A DNA stretch of 64,000 nucleotides from Heterodera schachtii (Eukaryota > Nematoda > Chromadorea > Rhabditida > Heteroderidae). Both the position numbers and the translations under genes were made by a program. Where the stretch lies: assembly GCA_023374025.1 (NCBI GenBank), contig SIJG01000018.1:1474175-1538174 (forward strand). Reading direction: 5' to 3'. Of this stretch, positions 34,620-45,855 are shown one piece after another (within the stretch, counting starts at the first letter, position 1; each line of letters opens with the position of its first letter). The notes below the pieces were generated by a model that was given only the letters and a program-made list of their open reading frames with translations, was not told the DNA's origin and did no database searches.

Positions 34620-36410
34620 TCAAATTATTTTATATTAAATTTTTGCTTAATTGAAGTAATCCTCTGATTTTTTTGTTTTTATTTAAAGTATTTCTTTAAT
34701 AAAATCGCTGAGAACGGCCGATCAGTTCCGCTGAATTATTTATTACTTTAAATGTGTATTTTATGTTTAATTTATAATTAGCAGTGCCTTATATTTTAAT
34801 TTTTATTTTGTTATGATTTAATTATTATACTTCTTTAAATTTATCATATATTTTTTAATTTAATTTTGATTTTACTTATCGGTGTAAGAAAAAGAGATTA
34901 AAAAATATAATGTTTATTTAGTAAGCTTTTAGCTTCTCTTCCGTTTTATTTATCTAATAAATTTTTAAAATCTTGCAATCTTTCTTTCAAAATTTTCAAG
35001 TTTATTCTCCTATTTATTAATAAATTTAACTAAAATGATGAAACTCGAAAAGGTGAAAAAAATCTGTAAAATCCCTCTGGAATCCTTGTAATTCTCATTA
35101 GACATTAAAAAAATATCAAAAAACCGGTAATATTTTGGAAACGAAGTTTTTCAAAAAATGTGAAAGATAGGGGCCGGTGGTTTAAATAAGTGCTTGGTCG
35201 TTTCTTAAAAAACACCACCCAAAGCGAATTTAAAACTATAAATATAAAAATAGAGTTTTTACTAAAACTTTATGATACAACATTTATAAATTAATAAAAT
35301 TGTTGTGATAAAATGTAATTTTAGTGCTTCTCTCATCAAGTACTATCCTTAAAAAAAGTAAAGACCTAAAAATACTGTATTCTCATAATATGTAGCAAGG
35401 AAAATAAAAATTTTATTAAAATGAATAAATGTGTTTTTTAGATATTTTTACATTCTGCATAATGTTGGTAAAAAGCTTGTTGATTCTGCGTCTGGGTTTG
35501 GGCTGATGTAAATAAATCAAAATTTCCTTGGCTAAAATATTTGTATAATTAGGCATTTTATCTTTATTTGCTAAAAATACCTTTTTTTATTTTTTATTTT
35601 TTGCCTTATGAAAAACTTCATTTGTTCTATTCAAATTCCAAATCCAAAAGCGTCACGACAAATTTTGAATTTTTATTGAAAATTTTAAAAGTCCTATAAA
35701 TTCATGATGTTTGTTTTTGAATATTCATTATTCTAATCATCCGAGCAGTTAATGACTTGCAAATATTTTGTATGTTATTTTATGAATTTATTAAATTAAA
35801 ATCAAACTCCAGAGTTAATTTAATATTTTTGAAAATAATTTTTTTGAAATATGTATGCTTATTTATCAAAATTAAATTTAATTTTAATAATATTCTTGAG
35901 TATTTTTATTTTGTTTAACTTATGGCTTTTTGTTTCTTGGTTTTAATTAGTTTCTTTGTTTATCCTCGTCGGATTAATTCAATCTATTGTTTTTATTTAT
36001 TAATTTCTTTTTGCATTTTATAAAGTCTTACTATTTATATACGGGAACGTATTTTGGTCCACTTTTATTTGAAGATTTTATAGAGTTCTGTTGTTATCTT
36101 TTATTTACAAATTCATGTTTAAATTTAGTTTTACCAAGAACATTTGGTCAATATAAATTAAGATAAACTGTGCGGAGTAGAGGGTGTCTGTTTAGCTCGA
36201 AAGCCTCATTCAATCAAGTCGGGAAATCGAAGCATTTTCTCAGTACTTCTTTTTTATTATTCATTTTTACATTAAATTTTAAAAGTTTATTAATTTTTAT
36301 TTTAAAATTAGGCATGCTTTTTAAATAATTATTTTCTATTTAATATGTAAGATTTTTTTGAAAATATGTAATAAAGAAGTTACTTATTTTATCAAGGAAT
36401 TCTCAATGAA
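34620..36410. other. AT-rich DNA without genes
   Basis: No supported feature. A slightly less AT-rich patch at 36160-36240 has no recognisable identity. Confidence 0.45.
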
Positions 36411-36599
36411 TTTTGTCTCACTTAATTGTTATGCCTAAAAAATTCTATTGGGCCCCAGCAATCAATCATTTATTTAAACAACAAAAATTTGGTGGTCCGT
36501 CCGGGCCGACTGCAACCGAATGCAACCGCCACAGACAATGTGAATGCCATGCCCAAGCCGGGTCACTGGGAACTTTCCCCGCTGTTCCCGCCTCATCGG

Positions 36600-37202
36600 G
36601 GGGACCGGTAAATTGGACACCAGAAAATTGGACACCGGAAAATTGGACACCAGAAAATTGGACACCAAGCGGAAAACTGGACACCGCCGGAATTTTGGAC
36701 ACCAAAGGAAAATTGGACACTGGAAAACTGGACACCAAATTCCTCTTTTAAAAAATAAACCCAGGAATTAGGTCGAAAAATAATTTATGTGGATAAATGG
36801 ATTAAGGCACTAGAGTAGACCAACATTCATTATGCAGAATGATTGATTAAATGTGGCAAAAAGTGTACGAAATTAGGCGATGATTGATCAAGATGCCAAA
36901 AAATGTACACAATTGGTCGATGGTTATTCGATGTGCAAAAAAAAAAAATGGGAACCCCATTGAAATGAAAACATTTTTCGTTATGAATGTATGATGCTTT
37001 CTGCTGCTGATGCTACAAATAATAATAAGATTATTTATTTCAATTGATTTTTTATTATTTATTTTTAATTAATTTATTTTATGTACAAAGTGTCCAATTT
37101 CCGGTGTCTAATTTTCCATTGGTGTCCAATTTTCTGGTGTCCAATGTTCGGTGTCCAATTTTCTGGTGTCCATTTTTCCAGTGTCCAATTTACCGGGAGC
37201 CC
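36600..37202. mobile_element. Foldback element with GGACACC arrays, copy 1
   Basis: Left end GGGGACCGGTAAATTGG, right end reversed GGGCTCCCGGTAAATTGG. CTCATCGG is duplicated (36592-36599 and 37203-37210); a ninth base, C, also matches upstream. The left arm is an array of a 15-bp unit (GGACACCAGAAAATT), and the right arm holds the same array inverted (from 37086). The middle has TAAACCCAGGAATTAGGTC, shared with copy 2. It is non-coding. Confidence 0.85.
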
Positions 37203-37221
37203 CTCATCGGTCACTCCAAAC

Positions 37222-37793
37222 GGGGACCGGTAAATTGGACACCAGAAAATTGGACACTGGAAAATTGGACACCAGAAAATTGGACACCAAGCGGAAAACT
37301 GGACACCGCCGGAATTTTGGACATCAAAGGAAAATTGGATTACCATCCTAAAATAAACCCAGGAATTGAGTTGAAAAATAAATTTGGGTAGGGTAAATGG
37401 TTAATAATTAAGTCACTTAGAAGTAGATCAAGCATTCAACATGCAAGATGATTGATGAATGTGCCAAAAAAATGCAAGAAAAAGGGCAATGATTGGTCAA
37501 TGTGCTAAAATTGCATAAAAGATGGGAATCCTATCCAAAAGAAAACTTTTTTCTTTATGAATGTTATGGTTGTTTTCTTTTGCTGAAGTTTTATGTAATA
37601 AAAACATTATTTATTTCCGTTTTATTACGCTTATAAAAAACATAAGTATGTGCAGACTAAAATAAAATCTTTTAGCCAAAACAAAATTTTGTTTTATTTA
37701 TTATTTATTTATTTATTTTTATACGATAGTGTCCACTTTTCGGTGTCCAATTTTCTGGTGTCCAATTTTCCGGTGTCCAATTTACCGGGAGCC
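37222..37793. mobile_element. Foldback element with GGACACC arrays, copy 2
   Basis: Same family as 36600-37202: left end GGGGACCGGTAAATTGG and right end GGTGTCCAATTTACCGGGAG. CTCCAAAC is duplicated (37214-37221 and 37794-37801). It lies only 19 bp from copy 1 and in the same orientation. Its middle is diverged from that of copy 1, so the insertions are separate events. Confidence 0.83.
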
Positions 37794-37871
37794 CTCCAAA
37801 CTGAGGACACAATGGCAGGAAACGGCGTCAGCCGAACGTACTACCATAAAAATTACCGAAGAAGCAAATAA

Positions 37872-38270
37872 ATACAGTGAAGAAAAGTTGAAATTTTATT
37901 TTCGATGGGATGCAATGGGAAAGAGACAAAATGGAGAGATCCCCCACTATTTCCACTCATTCTCACATTCCTCCCAATCTCACACAAAATAGCCTCCAAC
38001 TTTTCATCAATCTGTTTCTCTTCCAATTTCTCACAAATAGTCTTTCTCTTTCACTCTCACATTCCTTCCAACCTCTCAACACGAAGTGATCTCTCTCATT
38101 AGCAAAAAATGTAGGAAAATGTGCTAAAAAGTCCAAAATATGTACCAAATATGTATAAAATGCCGAAATATATAAAAATATGTAAATAAAAGCACCAACT
38201 TTTGCTTGCAAACATAACAAATTAAGTATTTTCCTATTATTCAGAGTAAGGAGAACCCAGGAAAAATATG
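37872..38270. other. Downstream of the split exon; pyrimidine-rich repeats
   Basis: A stretch with TCTCACATTCC / TCTCACAAA words (37955-38090). It may be 3' untranslated or intron DNA of the split gene. No further exon is clear. Confidence 0.35.
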
Positions 38271-38272
38271 TA

Positions 38273-39085
38273 CAGTGCGGTGCAAATGTTTAGGACCACT
38301 CGGTGTTTCTATAAAAAATCTTTCGTAAATTTCCCAAACAATTTGATTGCTGTACATTCTTTACATATTTGTAGCATTTTTAATGGGCTTTCCAATGATA
38401 CCAATCATTAAGCAAAATATCGGTTCAAGCCCGAATTATAGTTAACTTTGAGTACCACACCCCATTTTCAGTGGTGCATATGTTTAGGACCACTTTTTGA
38501 ATCTCAAAGTTGGGAGCACAAAAAAATCTGAAATAATTCATGCTAACATAAGTTTTAATGCTTATCAAAAAACTCCTTTATACCAACTTGATCAGATCAC
38601 TCCTTCATGGTGACCGGGACACCCCAAATACACTGAAAATCGGGGAAATTTTCAAAAAAAAATTCCTAGGGGGTTGGAAATTTTTTTTAGAATTTTTTTT
38701 TGAAAATTTCCCCGATTTTCAGTGTATTTTGGGGTGTCCCGGTCACCATGAAGGAGTGATCTGATCAAGTTGGTATAAAGGAGTTTTTTGATAAGCATTA
38801 AAACTTATGTTAGCATGAATTATTTCAGATTTTTTTGTGCTCCCAACTTTGAGATTCAAAAAGTGGTCCTAAACATATGCACCACTGAAAATGGGGTGTG
38901 GTACTCAAAGTTAACTATAATTCGGGCTTGAACCGATATTTTGCTTAATGATTGGTATCATTGGAAAGCCCATTAAAAATGCTACAAATATGTAAAGAAT
39001 GTACAGCAATCAAATTGTTTGGGAAAATTTTACGAAAGATTTTTTATAGAAACACCGAGTGGTCCTAAACATTTGCACCGCACTG
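38273..39085. mobile_element. Tc1/mariner-type near-perfect palindrome, 813 bp
   Basis: TA duplications flank it (38271-38272 and 39086-39087). The ends are CAGTGCGGTGCAAATGTTTA and its exact reverse. Both arms, of about 400 bp each, are nearly identical through to a centre near 38675, with only a short GGGGGTTGG-type asymmetry. TGGTATCATTGGAAAGCCC occurs in the arms (38957; reversed at 38395). No transposase is present. Diverged arm fragments occur at 22608 and 61618. Confidence 0.9.
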
Positions 39086-39089
39086 TATT

Positions 39090-39950
39090 TATATAAAATT
39101 GGCAGCCCTACTTACTAATTTGCAAATAAATTTTGTTTTTTTTAAATTTCCTTGGAACTTTCGCTTTTTAATTTGCTGTTAGCTCTTAAGCAAGGCAATA
39201 AATTTAAAACAAAGTTGGTTTTTAATGTTATGCAAATTCAAATTCAAATTGAATAATTTTGTAATTTATTACAGAAATATTGCTTTATCATAATGATGGT
39301 TTTTTAAATGACGTCGAATTTTGATTGTTTTTAGATGCCGTGGTGATAGAGGATTTAAATGAAGAAATATGCGCATAAAGCAACTGCAAATGACAAAATG
39401 TGCAAATAGGAAGAAGTTTCAAACCAACCTAAAGCACATTTTTCTTGTGTTTTACTTATTTCGCATGTTCATTTTCTCCAAAAGTTGTTAATTTTGGTTA
39501 AAATAAAAAAATGCTCTTAATCTATTTGGTTCATGCTTCTTTTTGCTTATTAAGTTTTATTTCTTCCTTTTGTATTAAATACTTTATATTTCTGAATATA
39601 TTTTTTCAATTTTATTCTTTAAATGAAGATTTTTTAATGTTAGTTCGACTTGTTTTATTCTTTTATAAATTTTTTAATTGTATGACCGATCAAATTAAAA
39701 AGTTTTGATATAATTTTTAATAATTTTTATTTAATTATATTCAATAAATAATAAATTGAAAAATCATTTCTTATTTCTGTTTTCTTTTTCATGTCTACCA
39801 TAACAATTGGTGACGCGAATTCTGACTCGGATTTTGTTAAAATTTATTTATATATTGGGCCAAAAATTAATTTCACGCAATTTTTGATCATCATATCAGT
39901 TAAATTTTCCATTCCTCTAAAAAAGTGAAATTAGCGAAATTCCTATTTTT
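39090..39950. other. AT-rich DNA without genes
   Basis: No supported feature. The frame at 39511 translates to low-complexity hydrophobic sequence. Confidence 0.45.
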
Positions 39951-39954
39951 TATT

Positions 39955-40294
39955 TTTCGATTAGATTTTTTTTCTCGACAATGTTTCTTCATCCTCCATG
40001 ACAAAAGTCAACGGGATTTTATGTTTCATACTTATATTTTGTTCAAATTTCAAGTGATTTTTCTTCTTATAATTTGTCATTTTTAATGTTTTCAATTAAA
40101 TCCATTATGCTTTTCATTTCGTTTTTATATTTAAACGAATTAATGAATTCCCACAAAACATTATCAATTTTATTAAGATTTTTTTTTGCTCCTAGAATAT
40201 GCCCGTAGTTCTCTATCCAGAACATTTTAATTTTAAAATACGCAATACATTTAAATTTTAAAGAATTTGCATTGGTGGTTGCAGTAGGCTGCAA
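39955..40294 (-). pseudogene. Minus-strand coding fragments incl. EKK/IDK repeat copy
   Basis: The frame 40067-40294 reads AYFKIKMFWIENYGHILG and NKIDNVLWEFINSFKYKNEM, with balanced, exon-like composition and no stops for 75 codons. Downstream on the same strand (39955-40025) a shifted frame gives KIPLTFVMEDEETLSRKKI, matching FPKTFVIAGREILSRRKF at 34500 and FPLTFVIAGGEIQVNKK at 40545. A second frame gives REKKSNRKIKNRN. I do not recognise the protein. It may be one member of a decayed gene family spread over 34-60 kb. Confidence 0.45.
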
Positions 40295-40529
40295 TTATTA
40301 ATTTTCTTAAAAATTTTATTTAGATGCACGAAATTCTTTTCTCAATTCTTTTTATTTTCTTCTTCTATAAGTAAATAAATACATTTTACATTTGACCCTT
40401 ACATAAAAATAATTGATTACTTTATAAACTTAATCATTATGACCTGCTTAGAATCCGGTTTGTGGAATATTTTTGACTAGGTAATAAATATTTTTGATTT
40501 TTTAATTTAATTTTGTTTTAAAATTGAAT

Positions 40530-40830
40530 TGTTTCTTATTTACTTGTATCTCACCACCCGCAATTACGAATGTTAATGGAAATTCAGAGTTCATTTTTGT
40601 GATTAATCTTTGTGTTAAATTTTGGCATAACATTTTTTCATTTATTGCGAATATTTTTATAATTTATCTTTTTTATTACCCTTTTTTTGTTATGCGTATT
40701 AATGTTTATTTTATTTTAATATTTCTGCTTGAATGCAATTTTTAATTGAAAATTGTGCCGGAATTCCTTTTTTTATTTGTCGATTTGTTTTTTCTTCTCT
40801 ACAACATTTCTCTCCTCTGTGGCATTTTTC
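40530..40830 (-). pseudogene. Two more fragments of the EKK/IDK coding repeat
   Basis: 40545-40590 reads EFPLTFVIAGGEIQVNKKQ on the minus strand; 40740-40830 reads RNVVEKKKQIDK then a stop. Both are recognisable versions of the motifs at 34436, 39955 and 59520. They are separated by AT-rich filler, so the copy is broken. Confidence 0.45.
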
Positions 40831-42052
40831 TCACGGCTATTTTAACAATTAAAATAGGACTAATTTGATCTTTATTTATTTTAGCCCTACAAATGTCGAT
40901 AAAATGTTTTTTTTATGTGAATTGTTTTTTCTTGCATTTTGTCGTTTTTAAAATAAAATTTCATTCAGTGAACACAGGAATAATTTCTCGCCATTGAAGC
41001 GAAACATTTATGCAAGTTGCTCCTTCTTTTACATCTTTTCTTATGTAATGAAAGAGAGAGTTTGTGTTATAATGTTTCCTAATGATAATTTTTTTTTCTT
41101 TAGGATATGACAAATATTGGTTTAAATGGAACTTTTTTTAATTAAGATTTGTATTTGAATCTCTGAATTTTTGTTTAAATATGTATTTTAAATTCAATTA
41201 TTTTTCAATTTCTTTAAATGGATAATTTTAATATTTTTATTTTTGAATTTTTTGTTTTTTGAGCAAATTCCTATATTGTTTTTAAATTACTTTTGGATTT
41301 ATTTTGATTGATTATTTAAAGGAATAGTTCCTCCTCATTCTCGCATATCTTTTAATTATTTCTGCCGCTGTTTAAAAAAAAACATTTTATAAAAATTTTA
41401 TTGCTAAATTTATTAATGAATTTTGTCACTAGTTTTTCATTGAAGAAAGAGTCGAGAATTTAAAAAGAAAAACCCAAATACTTTTAATTAATATATTTTT
41501 TAAAAATGTTTTTATTTTTCAATAATCTAATTTTTCGCAATATTTTATAATATGTAAATTGTCGAATATGCGCTCAATTTTCTTCAAGAATTTATTTTAA
41601 TAAAAAGCTTTTATTTCATCATTTTAGAGTTGCCAATGACGAAGATTGAGATTTTATGGGCTTAAATTAGATTTTCAGTTGTTCCAACTGAGTGCGTGAA
41701 CTCGCCGTACCGTATCAACTTTAGCGCTATTTTCTGTGTATTTTTTAATCTTTATAGTAAATTTGGGCATAAATTCTATTCTCAATTTTTCTTTTGTAAT
41801 ATTTTTACATGGAATGCAATTTTTTTCTGATTATTTTACAGAATTTTTCTATTTTTTTTTAATTCGTCTATTTCGAATTATAACCCGGGAAATTATTTTT
41901 TCTCGAATTTTATTGTCATCCAATTTTAACATAAACTTTATTTATTACTACTTTTCTAACAATATTTTTTTGTTGCTATTCAAGTTAGATAATGATGAAT
42001 TCACAACAAAACCTCGTCAAATATAATAAACTTTTTCCGGTAGTCTGAATGT
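40831..42052. other. AT-rich DNA with a TCCTCATTCTCGCATAT repeat copy
   Basis: The segment at 41330-41370 (CTCCTCATTCTCGCATATC and TTATTTCTGCCGCTGTTT) recurs in diverged form at 34161, 46829, 58862 and 59190. On the minus strand it can be read AAEIIKRYARMRRN, but the frame is not consistent between copies. No gene is supported. Confidence 0.4.
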
Positions 42053-42060
42053 TATTAATC

Positions 42061-42773
42061 CAGGGCTTCGATCTCAAAATTTTGAAAATCCTCATTTCAG
42101 CCATAAAAAATCCTCGGTTGCCACTAAAATACCTCAAAAAATCCTCATTTTTTAAAAGCATAAAAAAATGCAAACAAAATCAATTAGGAGTCATATTTTT
42201 CGTTTGAAACAATCACGGCGCCTATCAGCGCCGCCGGACCTATTTTCTTAAAAAATTGGCCCAAAAATCGCAAAATTTGTAATTTTTGGTATAAATCTAT
42301 AACAATCTCATTTAAAACCACCAAAAAAAAAATTCGATTTCTATTGTTTTAATAAATTGATAATCTCTTCAATTTTTTGCTTTTAAATTGCTTTTTTTGT
42401 GGCGCGGTTTTTCCAAAAAAAAAAACTTTTTGGGAACGTTGGTAGGGAGGGGGTCCGGCATTGCCGATAGGCGCTGCCGGAAAAATTTGGGATTTTGAGT
42501 GCGATTTGTTAACAGATTTTGTAAAAAAATGATTTTGACTGAGGATTTTTCGAAAAAATGTTTATTTGAAGAAAAAGTTCGAACATTTGGCCAAATATAC
42601 CTAATTTTTCAAAAAAATCATGCGTTTTTGTCACTTTTTTATCGAAAGACCACAAAATCATCAAATTTCTCAAAAGACCACCAAAATCCGCAAATCCTCA
42701 TTTTCCAAAAAAACCTCTTTGACCCTCTAAAAGACCACAAAATGAGGAAAAATCCTCAGATATTGAAGCCCTG
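42061..42773. mobile_element. hAT-like element with exact TATTAATC duplication
   Basis: Ends CAGGGCTTC and GAAGCCCTG; TATTAATC on both sides (42053-42060 and 42774-42781). AAAATCCTCAT words are arrayed at both ends. Two copies of the GC-rich core lie in opposite orientation at 42217-42239 and 42455-42480. No transposase is present. Confidence 0.9.
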
Positions 42774-42781
42774 TATTAATC

Positions 42782-43874
42782 CCCTTATTTACATACAGAA
42801 AAAAATTACAAATTTTGGACTGAGAAATTGATACATTACAGTCTTTTAACATTTCAATCGGTCCGTAATTCTACGTATTCTGTAAGAATTCGTTCGACCT
42901 AATGAAATTTTTTTATAAATTTTGGATGAATGATATTACTTACAGTCTTTTAACATTTCAATCGTTTATTCCATTTTTTGTGAGATAATTTCCTCATGGT
43001 TTAAAGTGGTTAAATTTACTAAAAATGGGATGGGTTTGCAGTATTGATGAACAAATGTTTAAATGTGTGAATAAAAGAAGTACAAAATAATGTAATAAAT
43101 ATTTAAAATGTAAAATCTTTTTTGTTCATTAAGTTTGTAGATTTAAATTCTTCTATTTTTTGTTATAAGAAAATTAGAAATTTCTTTAAATATATTTGTT
43201 AAATAATAATTATTTAAGTTTTATGTTATTTTTCATTTATGATATCTTTCAAAAATTTTTTTTTTATATTATTTGATTAAATGTTATCTAAATAAATTAT
43301 TTAAAAATTGTTGTACAATACAGTTTTCTTAATTTAGTTCATTAATATTTTATTGCGTTTTTTGATTTATTATAAATTATTGCCAATTCTGTCATATGTA
43401 TACTCAGATGATAAAATTCATATAGTTTCGTAATTAATCATGACTAATGGACCACTTATTTTCAAATCAATATACGAACAGCTCTTTTTTTTATAGATAA
43501 CATTGTTTTGAAAATGCCATATTCTTTTTGATTTTTTATTTATAAAATTGATTGTTTTTTTTGTGTTTTTTCTGAATTATATTGAAACAAAATTTATAAT
43601 TATTTTTAATCCTCGAGTTAAAGCTGTTTTGTATGGCAGTACATTTACTCTTCTTAATTTTTTGCTCAGGTTCTCATTATGTTTCAATCTTTTATTGCTG
43701 AAATTTTTTCGTAAGCTATTTTTTAAAGACTTTTAATGCGGGAATTTGGGCCAAACCCAAAAATCCAGACGCTTTCCATCTATTGAATAAAATATATGAA
43801 AATTGTTTTATTAATATGTGTGAAAGATGTTAATTTATATATATTTGTTTTTTGCAAATTTTTAACTTTTAATA
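42782..43874. repeat. AT-rich DNA incl. duplicate of 33781-34200
   Basis: 43150-43560 is the diverged partner of 33781-34200 (TAATCATGACTAATGGACCAC). CTTTTAACATTTCAATCG occurs twice, at 42842 and 42945. No gene is visible. Confidence 0.55.
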
Positions 43875-43882
43875 ATTAACAG

Positions 43883-45075
43883 TAGGGTTAAGCCCCGACC
43901 CCGAGCCCCCCGGCCCCCGACCCGACCCGAGACGTTTTTTGGACCAATCCCCCGACCCGACCCCCGACATGTGCCCCCCGGCGGTCCCCGACCCCCGACT
44001 TTTTGCCCCCCGACCCCCCGACACCATTTCGGGGGATTGGGGACTCCGAGCGTTTTAAAAATTTAAAAGTTAATTCATGCACGAAGGCGGGAAATATTAA
44101 AAATTTTTGAGATTTTGAACAAATTTTCTTAATAAAATTCATTAAAAAATACGAAAAACTTTCCGGTGGCGCCTATCGGCACCGCCGGTCCTACAAAACC
44201 ATGGTGCCGATCGTTAATTAATTTTAAAAATATGAACATCAAGGCCGTAAAATAAGATTTAAGGGTCAAAAACAATAACAATTAGCAACATTTTTCAAAT
44301 CAGTAAATTTTTACAATTTATTTGATCAAAATGCTATCAAATTTTAGGGCCGGCGGTGCCGATAGGCGCCGCCGGGAGAATTTTTTGAAATTTTGAGTTC
44401 ATTTTGCCCAGAGATTTCACCAAAAATGGCCAATTTTTGCGCGATTTTTTGCCAAATTTTTAAGAACAAATAAGCTTTTGCGAACCGGTGGTGCCTATCA
44501 GGGGTGGGGCGCGCATGGAAAAATCTCGCGGTCGCGCATCACGGATACATAAAAATGGCCATTTAAGTTTTTTTCTCAAAAATCAGCGAAATAAAACATT
44601 AATCTGAAAAAATGAAAGAAGCTGAAGCCTGAAAATAAGAAAATCTTAGAAATAAGGACAAATTTCAGTACATTCGGGACCAAAAGATCAAAAAATTTTT
44701 GTGGCAGACCTTAAAATTTCTTGAAAAATAGTGAGATTATAATAAGAAATCAGAACAATTTTTGTCGCTACCCCAAAATTAGAATTCTTATAAATAAGAA
44801 CAAATGGAAGCCCCTGGTTTAAAGGCTAGCCTAGCTTGGACTCACTCTTGCTGGCGCTAACAAAATCAGATGATTAAAGTGAGAAAAAGGAAGATTTACG
44901 AGCATTTAAAAATAAAAATTGAGTTTTTCGTTAAAAAATTTCGTTGATCACTACCCGATCGGGGTCCCCGACCCCCGACAATTGAGCTCCCCCCCGACCC
45001 GACCCCCGACATGTCGCCCCCCGAGGTCCCCGGCCCCCGACTTTTTGCCCCCCGAGGCCTCGGGGCTTAACCCTA
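43883..45075. mobile_element. hAT-like element with CCCCGACCCGA arrays
   Basis: The ends TAGGGTTAAGCCCCGA and TCGGGGCTTAACCCTA are exact inverted repeats. ATTAACAG is duplicated exactly (43875-43882 and 45076-45083). Subterminal arrays of CCCCGACCCGA lie at both ends. The core palindrome occurs at 44164-44188 and, inverted, at 44350-44375. A third, broken half core (GGTGGTGCCTAT, ending 44498) is followed by a foreign element start, CAGGGGTGGGGCGCGCATGG. No coding sequence is present. Confidence 0.92.
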
Positions 45076-45083
45076 ATTAACAG

Positions 45084-45665
45084 TCCTTCATATATTTCTG
45101 AGTTTGTAATTTGTTGTTTTCAATTTTAAATTAAAATTTTTAAATTCTCGCTATTTTTTAAATTTTATTTTCAATTTATTTGCATTTATCGGTGTTAGCA
45201 ATGAAAAAGATTAAAAAACATAAATTTGCGAAATTGACTGGAAAAATAAACTTTAAATTCTTTTAAAAATTTCTTTATATTCATCCAATTATCGTATCCT
45301 TTAGATATTAAGAATTTATACTGTTTTAAATCTTTTATTGGATTTATTTTAGAAAAAAATTAAAGTTAAATAATTTCTTGCTAATAATAATAAATTTTAC
45401 TTATTTTAGTGTTCTTCTTGTTTCTTTCGTCCAATTGATTAGCAATAGCAAAATCCATTGACCTTATTTATAGTTTTTTAATATTGGTGAATTTATTAAT
45501 TAGATTTTCAATATTTTTTAATTGATATATTTATCAATTTGACTTTAAAATGTTTTTTAAATTTCATCTGATATCATCATGTTTCGCACTTTTTTTGTGT
45601 TTTAAATATAATTTTAATTTTATTGATTATTTTCATTTTAAATATTTTTATATTGTTATTATTCT
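45084..45665. other. AT-rich DNA without genes
   Basis: No supported feature. Confidence 0.4.
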
Positions 45666-45669
45666 GTAA

Positions 45670-45855
45670 TTAGAGTAATTTTTTGCATCGAAATCCATTT
45701 ATATTTGAAGATTTACGGAATTTCCTATGTTTTATTATCTTTTGGAATTTATCTTCTCGACAAGGGTCAGTGGGAAATATACCATTTCTTAATTCATTTA
45801 ATAATGATGATCCATTGTTTTCCACGAAAAAATCTATAAAATAGCTTCGAATCAA
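45670..45855 (-). pseudogene. Copy of the EKK/IDK coding repeat with internal deletion
   Basis: The minus-strand frame reads NNGSSLLNELRNGIFPTDP and CREDKFQKIIKHRKFRKSSN. Nucleotide alignment with 34436-34545 is good on both sides of a ~25-bp deletion (GGGAAATAT to CTTCTCGACA). The frame is open but the deletion changes the conserved block, so I treat it as decayed. Confidence 0.4.

Larger units (their letters stand above)
36426..37871 (+). pseudogene. Exon of an unknown gene split by two foldback elements
   Basis: The frame at 36426-36599 includes RPGRLQPNATATDN and PKPGHWELSPLFPPHR and ends exactly where the first element begins. After removing that element and one copy of its duplication, the frame continues in 37211-37221. 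After removing the second element it continues in 37802-37871 as TEDTMAGNGVSRTYYHKNYRR. So one open frame existed before the two insertions. Base composition is far less AT-rich than the neighbourhood, as expected of an exon. I do not recognise the protein, and its other exons are not evident. Confidence 0.55.

Noticed and set aside
36466..37391. Frames reading NWTPENWTPENW or VQFSGVQFSG repeats
   Set aside because: Translation of the GGACACC arrays of the foldbacks, not a repeat protein.
44499..44814. A complete nested hAT element between CAGGGGTGG and AAGCCCCTG
   Set aside because: The flanking 8-mers GTGCCTAT and GTTTAAAG differ, so the right end is not its partner.
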